Below, in pieces: positions 45,770 to 54,754 of a stretch of DNA of 64,000 nucleotides. Positions within the stretch are counted from its first letter, which is position 1; each line of letters starts with the position of its first letter. The stretch is taken from positions 1,453,749 to 1,517,748 of the forward strand of contig NZ_CP059563.1 in assembly GCF_014054725.1 (NCBI RefSeq), given 5' to 3'. Below the pieces are notes generated by a model that did not search any database, was not told where the DNA came from, and saw only the letters and a program-made list of their open reading frames with translations. This DNA is from Conchiformibius steedae (GTDB taxonomy: Bacteria; Pseudomonadota; Gammaproteobacteria; Burkholderiales; Neisseriaceae). A program made the position numbers and the translations under genes.

Positions 45770-46401
45770 TATTTATCCGTTTGAATATGGCAGGCTTCGT
45801 ATAAAGGCAACAAATCCCGCACCGTGTCCGCTATCCACACAACCGCATTGGTATCCGCCAAATTTTCTTTGGCGATGTGTTTGCCGATACAGTAAAAGTC
45901 TTGCTGATCACGCAAGGGCAAACCGTTTTCAGGCAACTGGTTTACCGTGATGTAATCGGCATACTCGCCCTCGCTGTCGCGCCAAAACTCAAAATCGGCA
46001 AAACGCTTTTTGTCCAACGCAATAAAACCGTTTTGGTAATCCGCCAAAGTGTAGGCGGAACGGTCGGCGCGGTGGGCGTGCCAATCCAAACTGACGGTTA
46101 AACGGCGGCGGTTGAGCAACAGCGATAAAATCGCCGCCGAATCCTGATAATGTGCATATTTGAGAAAGGCAAAAAAATGAGCGCGTACCTGCCAGCCGTT
46201 ACACCAGCGTTCAATATGCGGCGGCGCAAACGGCGCACCCAAAACCTGCGCCGCTGCATTGACCGTTTCGCGCCAATCCTGCCACGCCGCTTTATAAGCC
46301 GCTTTTAACGGTTCGATTTGTTCGGGGCAATATTGTTTTAATTGCACAAATTGATAGAAGGGTTGGCTGAGTAAATCGCAGTGCTGTTCACTTAATTGCA
46401 T
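45769..46401 (-). CDS. Hypothetical protein downstream of the specificity subunit
   Basis: 210 residues from ATG 46401. It may belong to the HI_0552 family of Haemophilus/Neisseria proteins, but I cannot confirm this. It is soluble with no membrane segment. It has RWCNGWQVRAHFFAFLKYAHYQDSAA and LTVSLDWHAHRADRS as likely conserved parts. The start codon lies inside the end of the specificity gene (overlap of 10 bases), so translation probably depends on it. A longer frame starts at 46437. No function is proposed. Confidence 0.6.
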   Translation of the reverse strand: MQLSEQHCDLLSQPFYQFVQLKQYCPEQIEPLKAAYKAAWQDWRETVNAAAQVLGAPFAPPHIERWCNGWQVRAHFFAFLKYAHYQDSAAILSLLLNRRRLTVSLDWHAHRADRSAYTLADYQNGFIALDKKRFADFEFWRDSEGEYADYITVNQLPENGLPLRDQQDFYCIGKHIAKENLADTNAVVWIADTVRDLLPLYEACHIQTDK

Positions 46402-47495
46402 GTTTGACACTTTCGTTTTACAGATAGCTTGAGACATGTCAAATAATGCATAATTTGTCGTAGTTTAATTTGTTCCATATACTGCGACATATACACCCAA
46501 TCAGGTTGCCCATTTCCATTTTCAGGCAGCATGATTTTTTGACGCGACATTCGTGTGGCATTGAATTTATAGCCATATTGATATTTGGATTTTTGTTGCA
46601 AAATCGCCGCTTTTAAAAACAAATAAGCATATTTATCCGCATTTTCAGATTTGATTTTCAAGCGTTTCACATCATCGGAAAACAAACATTCATACGGATG
46701 ATAAAAATTTTCCACCACGCTACCATTGTAATTCACACCCAAAACATTTTTATCCAAACTGCTGTTTTGATTGGCAACAAAAGCAGTAATGCCATTATTG
46801 CTGTCGCTTGCACCAACAAATGGCATATTACCAATAATCATATCCTGTTTGGTTAGCCGAACACCTGACAAAATCTCGCAAACCTCTTCAATCGCAAAAA
46901 CCGCCCACTTAATTTGAGTTTTGCAAAACGCTACCCCCCCCTGCACGAAATTTTCAATATAATTCAATGAATTATAATATTTTAATAGAGTGTGAATTTT
47001 ATTTTGCTCAATTTGGCGCATAAAATTTTCCATAAATTGCCAATCGGGTTTTCCTTCTGAATTAACTGGCAATAAGATTTTCTCTCGCTGAATCCGTTTA
47101 TCATTGATTTCACGATTAAATGAATATTTTTCTTCCAACCGTTTAAGTAAAGTTGAAAGAAATAGATAAACATATTTATTAGGCTGTTCCATTTGCAAAG
47201 CAGTAACATGGTCGCTGGCAACGAATCGATAATGATGAAAAAAAGTTGAGCCAACACTGCCACTGTTTGCCAATGTCAAACAATTCTCAAAAATGCGGAC
47301 ACCTAACGAATTACCAATGAAATTATCCACGCCATTGTTACTCGCAGTTGATGAAACATATGGCATTTCACCAGCTTGTTGATTGCCTTTGGTTAATCGC
47401 TTCCCACGTTGAATTTTGGTAAAAATATCGGAAATAAAAAATTCACGCCATTCAATTTCTTTCAAGTTGCCTGAATGTGTCCTCAACTCACTCAT
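46392..47495 (-). CDS. Restriction-modification specificity subunit (BcgI-B/HsdS-like) with internal G tract
   Basis: 367 residues from ATG 47495. It is made of two similar halves: EWREFFISDIFTKIQRGKRL...MPYVSSTASNNGV (about 15-57) and WAVFAIEEVCEILSGVRL...MPFVGASDSNNGI (about 196-240). Each is a target-recognition domain followed by a helical spacer ending in a LPVNSEGKPDW / LPENGNGQPDW motif. The two halves would read a two-part target site. An 8-G run codes for Gly186-Gly187, between the halves. GGGGAAAG precedes the ATG, and the gene overlaps the methyltransferase by eight bases. AT-rich relative to neighbours. Confidence 0.88.
   Translation of the reverse strand: MSELRTHSGNLKEIEWREFFISDIFTKIQRGKRLTKGNQQAGEMPYVSSTASNNGVDNFIGNSLGVRIFENCLTLANSGSVGSTFFHHYRFVASDHVTALQMEQPNKYVYLFLSTLLKRLEEKYSFNREINDKRIQREKILLPVNSEGKPDWQFMENFMRQIEQNKIHTLLKYYNSLNYIENFVQGGVAFCKTQIKWAVFAIEEVCEILSGVRLTKQDMIIGNMPFVGASDSNNGITAFVANQNSSLDKNVLGVNYNGSVVENFYHPYECLFSDDVKRLKIKSENADKYAYLFLKAAILQQKSKYQYGYKFNATRMSRQKIMLPENGNGQPDWVYMSQYMEQIKLRQIMHYLTCLKLSVKRKCQTCN
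46934..46941 (-). repeat. Poly-G tract (8 G on the coding strand) inside the specificity subunit
   Basis: The present length keeps the frame open (CAG GGG GGG GTA). With seven G the next codon is TAG; with nine G the frame ends about 11 codons later at TAA. Either change leaves only the first recognition half of 187-195 residues. Confidence 0.85.
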
Positions 47496-49401
47496 CATCT
47501 TTCCCCAATCCAAATAAATACCCACGACCATGTGTTATCATATTGACTTCAAAAGTCAAATAATCGGCAATCACTTGTTCAAAATCCGCTTCCGTTGGAA
47601 TTTCATCATTGAAATAGTAAAACGAATGCAGCCATTCATCATCGGCTTCAATCGTGGTTTCCACGCAGAATTTGCTTTCCGCAGACAGCCTGCCATGCCA
47701 AACGTCCAATAAATGTTCTTTTTTGTCTTTTGCACTAACCGTTTCCACCAAACCAATGTGTTTTTGCACTTCAAAACCGTCATTTTCAAAATTGATAAAT
47801 TTGACCATTTTGTCTTTATCATGCGCGATGCCAGTGGTGAAAATGGCGATACAAGGGTTGGTTCCTACACCGTAAAAAGTATTTTTATTCAACGTAATCA
47901 CACCTTCCAACGTGTGTTTTTTCAAAATATTTTCTTTAATAGATTGTTCCTCTTTGGTTTTTCCTGTCATTGATGATTGTGGCACAATCACAATTGCTTT
48001 GCCGTCTGCCGTCAAAGAATCCAGCAAACGTTCGGTAAAAGCCATTTCATATAAATTTGGATTGTTTGTTGAGCCTTGCGAATACGGCGGATTCATCATG
48101 CCGATATTGCAGCCTTTTAGCTGTAATTGTGCAGGATTTTGTTTTAAAAAATCTTCTTGCTCTAAATTACTTTTACCATCGCCACGCAAAATCATATTGG
48201 TGGTAGCAATGGTAAACATATACGGTTGTAATTCAATGCCGTGTAAGTTTTCTTTGCGAATACGGCGTTTTTCCACATCTTTATCGGTTTTTTCCAACAT
48301 ATGGTGCATGGCTGCAATCAAAAAACCTGCCGTACCGCAGCAAGGGTCAAAAACCTTATCACTCGGCTTTAGATCAATCAATTCACAAAATAACTCAACA
48401 ACATGACGTGGAGTTAGTATAATACCAAGCGTTTGCCCATCGCCACCTGAATACGACATAAATTCGCCATAAAACCGCCCTAAATAGTCTTCTGACGATT
48501 GAATGTTTTTGATGTTTTTATAAATATGCTCATAAATAAATTGGGCGTAATGTTTCAAAGGCGTTTTACCCAAAGTAGGATTGACTTCGTTAATCGCTTT
48601 GGTATCTTTAATTACCAAAAATTGACTGAGCAATTTGTCTTTTTTGACTTCGGGTTGAACTTGAGCGCGTTGCAAATTGCTGGCAATCGCTTCACAAATT
48701 TTCTGCCCATCGGTTTTGACATCATCTCCATTCAACAAATCTAAACTGAAATTTTGAAAATCAATTTCGCGCAATGCCAACAAAATACCAGAAACAATCA
48801 ATGGTTTGTCTTTATCTTGAATGCTGCCATAATTGCGTAAATCTTCATGCAAGGCTTTGGCATCTTTTAAAATTTCAGCGGTGGTTCTCTCTTCGTCCGT
48901 TTGTTCTTTCAAAATGTATTTGGTGTAATATCCTTTGATGTTTTTCTCATTAAAAAGCGTAAATGTCTCAACATCTTCCAACTCTTTGTATTCACCCCGC
49001 TCATTGATAAACAAGGGTGAAATTTTGTGGCGTTTGTCATCACCTGACACACCAATCGCAATCACTTTGTTATAACTGGTTTTTTTCGCCAAATGAATGC
49101 CATAATGCAAAGCACCATTAACCGCAAAATCGGTAATGCTTTTCTTTTCTTGGCAAATCAGTTGTTCGGTATTGCGTTGAATGTGTTTGGCAATATCCGC
49201 TTTGTCTTCAATCACAATCACGAAATCTTGTACCACACCACAATATTCAGGAAAACCTGTATTACCTTTGCCTGATTTGGACGCAGTTTTGAGTGCGTCA
49301 TCCAATTCTTTAATGGAACTGCCTTGTGGGTCTAATGAAATACCAGCTTCTTTCAATAATTCATAAACCCATAAATCGGTTTTGACTTCTTTTTTTGCCA
49401 T
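47488..49401 (-). CDS. Fused endonuclease-DNA methyltransferase (BcgI-A-like, Type IIB/IIG)
   Basis: 637 residues, longer than a plain HsdM. The N-terminal 170 residues look like a PD-(D/E)xK nuclease: Asp59, then Glu65 and Lys67 in QDFVIVIEDKADI. The methyltransferase part holds DPCCGTAGF (352-360) and NPPY (437-440), motifs I and IV of N6-adenine enzymes. Together with the separate specificity subunit this is the layout of BcgI, which cuts on both sides of its site and has no HsdR. No hsdR is in the window. The region is AT-rich and has different codon use from its neighbours, which suggests transfer. The leader upstream (49402-49468) is AT-rich with no clear ribosome site. Confidence 0.85.
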   Translation of the reverse strand: MAKKEVKTDLWVYELLKEAGISLDPQGSSIKELDDALKTASKSGKGNTGFPEYCGVVQDFVIVIEDKADIAKHIQRNTEQLICQEKKSITDFAVNGALHYGIHLAKKTSYNKVIAIGVSGDDKRHKISPLFINERGEYKELEDVETFTLFNEKNIKGYYTKYILKEQTDEERTTAEILKDAKALHEDLRNYGSIQDKDKPLIVSGILLALREIDFQNFSLDLLNGDDVKTDGQKICEAIASNLQRAQVQPEVKKDKLLSQFLVIKDTKAINEVNPTLGKTPLKHYAQFIYEHIYKNIKNIQSSEDYLGRFYGEFMSYSGGDGQTLGIILTPRHVVELFCELIDLKPSDKVFDPCCGTAGFLIAAMHHMLEKTDKDVEKRRIRKENLHGIELQPYMFTIATTNMILRGDGKSNLEQEDFLKQNPAQLQLKGCNIGMMNPPYSQGSTNNPNLYEMAFTERLLDSLTADGKAIVIVPQSSMTGKTKEEQSIKENILKKHTLEGVITLNKNTFYGVGTNPCIAIFTTGIAHDKDKMVKFINFENDGFEVQKHIGLVETVSAKDKKEHLLDVWHGRLSAESKFCVETTIEADDEWLHSFYYFNDEIPTEADFEQVIADYLTFEVNMITHGRGYLFGLGKDDE

Positions 49402-49468
49402 AATTTTTATTACGTTAAAGTTATAAAATTGAATATAAAGTACAAAAAGTTTTAAAGCAGTCTCTATT

Positions 49469-51736
49469 TTACCTCTTCAACTTGGCAAACGCATCTGCCA
49501 TAGCGGAATTGCGCGGGGCGGTTTCGCGTTTGTCTGGGCGCGGGGCGCGGCGTTTTTCAGGCTGTGTGTTTTGGCTTTTGGCGGGGGCATCGTCGTTCAG
49601 GCGCATAGACAGGGCAATGCGTTTGCGCGGGGCATCTACTTCCAGCACTTTCACTTTTACCACGTCGCCCGCTTTCACCACTTCGCGCGGATCTTGCACA
49701 AATTTATCCGCCAGTGCGGAAATATGCACCAAGCCGTCCTGATGCACGCCGATATCGACAAATGCGCCGAAATTGGCGACATTGGACACCACGCCTTCCA
49801 AAATCATGCCTACCTGCAAATCGCTGATTTCGTTAATGCCTTCGGCAAAAGCGGCGGTTTTAAATTCGCCGCGTGGGTCGCGCCCCGGTTTTTCCAGCTC
49901 TGCCAAAATATCGCTGATGGTGGGCAAACCAAAACGTTCGTCAATAAAATCGGTGGCTTTAATTTGGCGGATTTGGTCGCGGTTGCCAATCAGTTCGGCG
50001 GCGGTCAGTTTTTGCTGCGCCAGCATTTTGGCAACCACGGGATAGGCTTCGGGGTGGACGGCAGAGGCGTCCAAAGGTTCGCTGCCGCCGTTAATACGCA
50101 GAAAACCTGCTGCCTGTTCAAAGGTTTTTTCGCCCAAACGGGGGACTTTAAGCAGGGCATTTCGGTTGGCAAATGCGCCGTTGGCATCGCGATAAGCAAC
50201 GATGTTTTTGGCTAAAGTGTTGTTTAAACCTGAAATCCGTGCCAGCAAGGGCGCAGAAGCGGTGTTTACGTCCACACCCACGGCGTTGACGCAGTCTTCC
50301 ACCACGGCATCCAGCGATTTTGCCAAACGGCTTTGATTGACATCGTGTTGATACTGCCCGACACCGATGGATTTGGGGTCAATTTTCACCAGTTCGGCAA
50401 GCGGGTCTTGCAGGCGGCGGGCGATGGAAACGGCACCGCGCAGGCTCACGTCCAAATCGGGAAACTCGGCGGCGGCAAGCTCGGAAGCGGAATAGACAGA
50501 CGCGCCCGCTTCGGATACGGTGATTTTGTGCAAGCCGCTTTCAGGCAGCCTGTGCAACAGTTCGGCGGCGAGTTTGTCGGTTTCGCGGCTGGCGGTGCCG
50601 TTGCCGATGGCAATCAGTTTGATGTGATGTTGTTTAACCAAACGCGCCAAGGTGTTCAGGGCGTTTTCCTGTTGGTGCAGATAGACAACGGCGGTGTCCA
50701 ATAATTTGCCTGTGTCGTCCACGACGGCGGTTTTGATGCCTGTGCGGAAACCAGGGTCAAGACCCAAAGTGGGCAAACGTCCTGCGGGGGCGGCAAGCAG
50801 CAGGTCTTTGAGGTTTTTGGCAAAAACGGTAATGGCATCGGCATCCGCCTGTTCTTTTAAGGCAGACAGGGCTTCGGTTTCCAAGGAAACAAACAGTTTG
50901 CCGCGCCACGCCAGCCGCACGGTGTCGCGCAACCACGCATCGGCGGCACGTCCGCGCTCGGCAATGCCGAAATGGGCGGCAACGGTGTCGGCATAGGCAT
51001 CTTCGGCGGCGAGGGCGTGGTCGTCCTGATAGCTTAAAAATACGCGCAACACGCCTTCATTGCGTCCGCGCAGCACCGCCAAGGCACGGTGGCCGGGCAT
51101 GCGGCACAGGGCTTCGCGGTGGTCAAAATAATCGCGGAATTTTTCGCCTTCAGCTTCTTTGCCTGCCAGCACTTCGGCACGGATTTCGGCTTCGTGCCAC
51201 AGTTTTTCGCGCAAACGCCCGACCAGTTCGGCATCTTCGGCAAATTGCTCGATTAAAATGGCGCGTGCGCCGTCCAAAGCGGCTTTGGTGTCGGCAATGT
51301 GTTCGTTCAGATAGGCGGCGGCTTCGCTTTCAGGCTGGCGCGTGGGGTCAGACAGCAAGGCATCTGCCAAAGGCTGCAAACCGTGTTCGCGTGCGATTTG
51401 AGCTTTGGTGCGGCGTTTGGGTTTGTAGGGCAGATACAGGTCTTCCAACGCGGTTTTGTTGTCGCAGGCTTCAATGGCGGCTTGCAGTTCGGCAGTAAGT
51501 TTGCCTTGCTCGCTGATGCTGTTTAACACGGTGGTTTTGCGCTCTTGCAGTTCGCGCAGATAAGTCAGGCGTTCAGACAGTTGGCGTAATTGTGTGTCGT
51601 CCAAACCGCCTGTGGCTTCTTTGCGGTAGCGGGCGATAAAAGGCACGGTTGCGCCTTCGTCCAACAAGGCAACGGCGGCGGTGATTTGAGCGGGGGAAGC
51701 AGCCAATTCGGTGGCAAGCAGGGCGTGAATATCCAT
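49469..51736 (-). CDS. tex: RNA-binding transcriptional accessory protein Tex (YhgF)
   Basis: 755 residues. The order of Tex domains is seen: an N-terminal helical part ([23 protein letters not shown]), the YqgF-like domain ([17 protein letters not shown]), helix-hairpin-helix repeats ([18 protein letters not shown]) and an S1 domain near the C-terminus ([29 protein letters not shown]). The tail is Lys/Arg-rich. Tex binds nucleic acid and contacts transcription; its cellular role is broad and not fully known. It carries one inverted uptake sequence (50540-50551). Confidence 0.94.
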   Translation of the reverse strand: MDIHALLATELAASPAQITAAVALLDEGATVPFIARYRKEATGGLDDTQLRQLSERLTYLRELQERKTTVLNSISEQGKLTAELQAAIEACDNKTALEDLYLPYKPKRRTKAQIAREHGLQPLADALLSDPTRQPESEAAAYLNEHIADTKAALDGARAILIEQFAEDAELVGRLREKLWHEAEIRAEVLAGKEAEGEKFRDYFDHREALCRMPGHRALAVLRGRNEGVLRVFLSYQDDHALAAEDAYADTVAAHFGIAERGRAADAWLRDTVRLAWRGKLFVSLETEALSALKEQADADAITVFAKNLKDLLLAAPAGRLPTLGLDPGFRTGIKTAVVDDTGKLLDTAVVYLHQQENALNTLARLVKQHHIKLIAIGNGTASRETDKLAAELLHRLPESGLHKITVSEAGASVYSASELAAAEFPDLDVSLRGAVSIARRLQDPLAELVKIDPKSIGVGQYQHDVNQSRLAKSLDAVVEDCVNAVGVDVNTASAPLLARISGLNNTLAKNIVAYRDANGAFANRNALLKVPRLGEKTFEQAAGFLRINGGSEPLDASAVHPEAYPVVAKMLAQQKLTAAELIGNRDQIRQIKATDFIDERFGLPTISDILAELEKPGRDPRGEFKTAAFAEGINEISDLQVGMILEGVVSNVANFGAFVDIGVHQDGLVHISALADKFVQDPREVVKAGDVVKVKVLEVDAPRKRIALSMRLNDDAPAKSQNTQPEKRRAPRPDKRETAPRNSAMADAFAKLKR

Positions 51737-51762
51737 TACAGTCTTTCGGTTAAACGCACAGA

Positions 51763-51830
51763 CAGGGTGTCGCCCTGCCTGAAAAAAGTTTTATTTTACC
51801 GCTGCAAACGGCGGAATTCCAAACCCAAAA
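51763..51830 (+). repeat. Hairpin repeat copy between tex and amtB
   Basis: AGGGTGTCGCCCTGCCTGAA, then AAAAAGTTTTATTTTACCG and CTGCAAACGGCGGAATTCC, CAAACCC. It aligns with 34865-34931. The stem CCGCTG/CGGCGG keeps pairing with base changes relative to the other copy. Confidence 0.5.
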
Positions 51831-51890
51831 GAAGCAAAAGGAAATCAGGCAGAAAATGGCATACGCGATGCGTACGCTATGATTTGATTT

Positions 51891-51945
51891 GGCTGCCTGT
51901 TTCTGTTTGACAGGGTAACAAACCGTCAAACAGAAACAGGCAGCC
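51891..51945. terminator. Long perfect hairpin after amtB
   Basis: GGCTGCCTGTTTCTGTTTGA plus C (51891-51911) is perfectly complementary to 51925-51945, a 21-bp stem with a 13-base loop. It stands 11 bases after the amtB stop. There is no clean T run, so it may be a processed 3' hairpin or a terminator. Part resembles the uptake sequence but is not a full copy. Confidence 0.6.
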
Positions 51946-51956
51946 GCAAAAGAACG

Positions 51957-53267
51957 TTATTCAACACGTTCGCCGTGAATATGCAAATCCAAGCCTTCAC
52001 GCTCGACATCGTATTCCACCCGCAAACCGCCGCCAAAACGCTGAATCAGCCACAGCACGCCCGCACTGACCACACCGCTGTACACCGCCGTTACCGCCAC
52101 ATCTTTAAACTGAATCCACAATTGCCGCATCGGTTCTGCCGTACCGCCGAAAACCGAATTGTCAAAACACAGCCCCGTCAGCAATGCCCCGACAATCCCG
52201 CCAAAACCGTGAATACCGAAAGCGTCCAAGCTGTCGTCATAACCCAATTTGCGTTTCAACACTGCGACAGAAAGATAACACGCTGCCGCTGTGAGTGCGC
52301 CAATGGCAAACGCTCCCTGTAAATTTACAAAACCCGCTGCGGGTGTAATCCCCACCAAGCCTGCCACTGCGCCCGAAGCCAAACCCAAAGCAGACGGGCG
52401 GTGTCCGACCACTTTTTCACACACCATCCATGCCAACGCCCCTGTTGCTGCTGCAATCTGCGTGGTTGCCACCGCCATTCCCGCCGCCGCATTCGCCGCC
52501 ACCGCCGAACCGCCGTTAAAACCGAACCAGCCCACCCACAACATCGCTGCGCCCACCAAAGTAAACGCCATATTGTGCGGCGGCATCGCTTCGCGCCCGT
52601 AACCCACGCGCCGTCCCAACATCAAACACGCCACCAAACCCGCCACGCCCGCATTCACATGCACCACCGTACCGCCCGCATAATCCAATACACCGCCATT
52701 AGCCATAAAGCCGCCGCCCCACACCCAATGGCACACCGGCACATACACCAGCAAAAACCACGCCCCCGTAAACCACATCATCGCACCAAAGCGCATCCGC
52801 TCGGCAAACGCCCCTGAAATAATCGCCGCCCCGATAATCGCAAACGTCATCTGAAAAAACATAAACACCGTTTCCGGGACTGTCGGCGCGTTGGGCATTA
52901 CGGTTGCCGTTTGTGCCGCCGCATCCACCCCCATGCCCGCCAAAAACAAACGTCCCGTACCGCCAATCAGCGCATTATTCGGCACAAACGCCAGCGAATA
53001 GCCCACCGCCGCCCACAACACACTGACCAATGCCGCCGCCGAAAAGCTGTGCATCATGGTCGACAACAGATTTTTCTTCCTGACCATGCCGCCATAAAAC
53101 AATGCCAAACCCGGCAGCGTCATAAACAACACCAGTATCGCCGACACCATCACCCAAGCCGTATCGCCCGAATCCAATACCGAAAACGGCTGCCTCCACC
53201 CGTCTGTTGCCGCAGCCTGTACCACTGTTGGAAAGATAAGGCTTGATACCCATACACCTCGTTTCAT
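51957..53267 (-). CDS. amtB: Ammonium transporter AmtB
   Basis: 436 residues with a signal-like first segment and about 11 membrane helices. DTAWVMVSAILVLFMTLPGLALFYGGMVRKKN is the classic N-terminal signature. VHVNAGVAGLVACLMLGRR holds the first pore His, and FGIHGFGGIVGALLTG the second. It conducts ammonia across the inner membrane. Usually glnK precedes amtB; here no PII gene is next to it. The leader of about 400 bases upstream was searched for a sigma-54 site but none was convincing. Confidence 0.95.
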   Translation of the reverse strand: MKRGVWVSSLIFPTVVQAAATDGWRQPFSVLDSGDTAWVMVSAILVLFMTLPGLALFYGGMVRKKNLLSTMMHSFSAAALVSVLWAAVGYSLAFVPNNALIGGTGRLFLAGMGVDAAAQTATVMPNAPTVPETVFMFFQMTFAIIGAAIISGAFAERMRFGAMMWFTGAWFLLVYVPVCHWVWGGGFMANGGVLDYAGGTVVHVNAGVAGLVACLMLGRRVGYGREAMPPHNMAFTLVGAAMLWVGWFGFNGGSAVAANAAAGMAVATTQIAAATGALAWMVCEKVVGHRPSALGLASGAVAGLVGITPAAGFVNLQGAFAIGALTAAACYLSVAVLKRKLGYDDSLDAFGIHGFGGIVGALLTGLCFDNSVFGGTAEPMRQLWIQFKDVAVTAVYSGVVSAGVLWLIQRFGGGLRVEYDVEREGLDLHIHGERVE

Positions 53268-53680
53268 GGTTTATTCCTTTCTACTGTTTGATTTTTGCTG
53301 TTTAAAAAAGCCAAATCAGATTGGGTCAGACAAAGCTGTTCCCCAACCTTGCCATATTATCCCGAATCACACAACAGCATAAAACATTTAGGAAATTTTA
53401 GACTTTTGCATATTCCCGTCATATTTTGGTCTTGCCATATGGTTCAGGAAAGACCAAATTATCTTACCGCACTTTTCCGCCCAATTGACAATTTTTGTAA
53501 AGAAGTTTAAACACCAATTTAACAATTTATTGATTAGCGAAAGAAAACATATAACTACAAAATCCGTAACGGTTTATATCCACCCCACCTTGTGATAAAA
53601 CCCCAAACAGCGATAATCCGAACCGTCAATATTTGGCTGTTTTCAGCCACCGTACCCGAAAACACACAGGTAAGCACAAA
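53268..53680. other. AT-rich intergenic region between divergent amtB and dusC
   Basis: 413 bases with no gene. An inverted repeat TTTGGTCTT (53425) with AAGACCAAA (53450) encloses 16 bases. TTGACA at 53485 lacks a good -10 partner. AGGTAAG at 53669 is the likely ribosome site of dusC. Confidence 0.5.
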
Positions 53681-54691
53681 ATGATTCCCGAAGTAAAACA
53701 AACAGAAAACAATCCATTAACCGATTCAAAAGAAGTAATACAAATTTGGCTTGCGCCCATGCAAGGCTTATGCGACCCCGTCATGCGCGATTTGCTGACC
53801 CGCATCGGCGGCTATCACGGCTGCGTGAGCGAATTTGTCCGCATTACCCACACCATACACGGACGCGCTGCGTGGCTGCGCCATGTTCCCGAACTGGCGC
53901 ACGCCAACTTAACCCCCGCAGGCGTGCCGTGCGCCGTGCAGATTTTGGGCAGCGACGAAGCCATGATGGCACAAAACGCCTGTGAAGCTGTGCGTTTTGG
54001 TGCAAGGCATATTGATTTAAATTTCGGCTGCCCTGCCCCCACCGTTAATAAACATCAAGGCGGTGCGGTATTATTAAAAGAACCCGAAAAAGTGTACCGC
54101 ATTGTCCGCAGCGTACGCCAAGCCCTGCCCGACACGGTTGTACTGACCGCCAAAATGCGTTTGGGTTACGACCACACCGATTTGGCATTGGAAAACGCCC
54201 AAGCCGCCGAAGCAGGCGGGGCATCGCTGCTCACCGTCCACGCCCGCACCAAAGCGCAAGGCTACCGTCCCCCTGCCGATTGGGCATGGCTGCCGCGCAT
54301 CCGCCAACATATCCGCATTCCCGTGATGGCAAACGGCGACGTGTTTACCCTGCAAGACTACCACGCCATCCGCCAAACCAGCGGTTGCACCCACATTATG
54401 CTGGGGCGCGGTGCAGTAATGCGTCCCGATTTGGCGCGACAAATTTGGCGATACGAACAAGGTCTTCCCATTGATGAAGCTCAATTCCAAAATGAAATTA
54501 TCACATGGATTCAGTTGTTTATTGATTTGTGCCTACAGCACGAAGCCCAAGGCAAATACGCCATCGCCCGTTTAAAACAATGGCTGGGTATGATGAAAAC
54601 CGCCTATCCCGAAGCCGAAACCCTGTTTACGCTTATCCGCAAAGAAACCGATATTGCCCGTATTCAACCAATCATCGCCAGTTTCCAATAA
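53681..54691 (+). CDS. dusC: tRNA-dihydrouridine(16) synthase DusC
   Basis: 336 residues from ATG 53681. LAPMQGLCDPVMRDLLTRIGG and CVSEFVRIT mark the DusC branch, LNFGCPAPTVNKHQGGAVLL holds the catalytic Cys, and MANGDVF and MLGRGAVMRPDL are FMN-site parts. It reduces U16 in tRNA. About 20 N-terminal residues exceed E. coli DusC. The frame extends to a TTG at 53633, but the ATG has AGGTAAG upstream and is preferred. A terminator follows. Confidence 0.92.
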   Translation: MIPEVKQTENNPLTDSKEVIQIWLAPMQGLCDPVMRDLLTRIGGYHGCVSEFVRITHTIHGRAAWLRHVPELAHANLTPAGVPCAVQILGSDEAMMAQNACEAVRFGARHIDLNFGCPAPTVNKHQGGAVLLKEPEKVYRIVRSVRQALPDTVVLTAKMRLGYDHTDLALENAQAAEAGGASLLTVHARTKAQGYRPPADWAWLPRIRQHIRIPVMANGDVFTLQDYHAIRQTSGCTHIMLGRGAVMRPDLARQIWRYEQGLPIDEAQFQNEIITWIQLFIDLCLQHEAQGKYAIARLKQWLGMMKTAYPEAETLFTLIRKETDIARIQPIIASFQ

Positions 54692-54694
54692 CCA

Positions 54695-54732
54695 AACGGC
54701 AGCAGAAACATCCACTTCTGCTGCCGTTGTTT
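54695..54732 (+). terminator. Rho-independent terminator after dusC
   Basis: AACGGCAGCAGAA (54695-54707) pairs perfectly with TTCTGCTGCCGTT (54716-54728), followed by GTTTT. It also separates dusC from the convergent operon. Confidence 0.9.
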
Positions 54733-54754
54733 TCATTGAAAAAACCTGCGCCGT

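Noticed and set aside
53275..53360. Possible sigma-54 site before amtB
   Set aside because: TGGCAAGGTTGGGG has GG but not the GC at the right spacing for a -24/-12 promoter.
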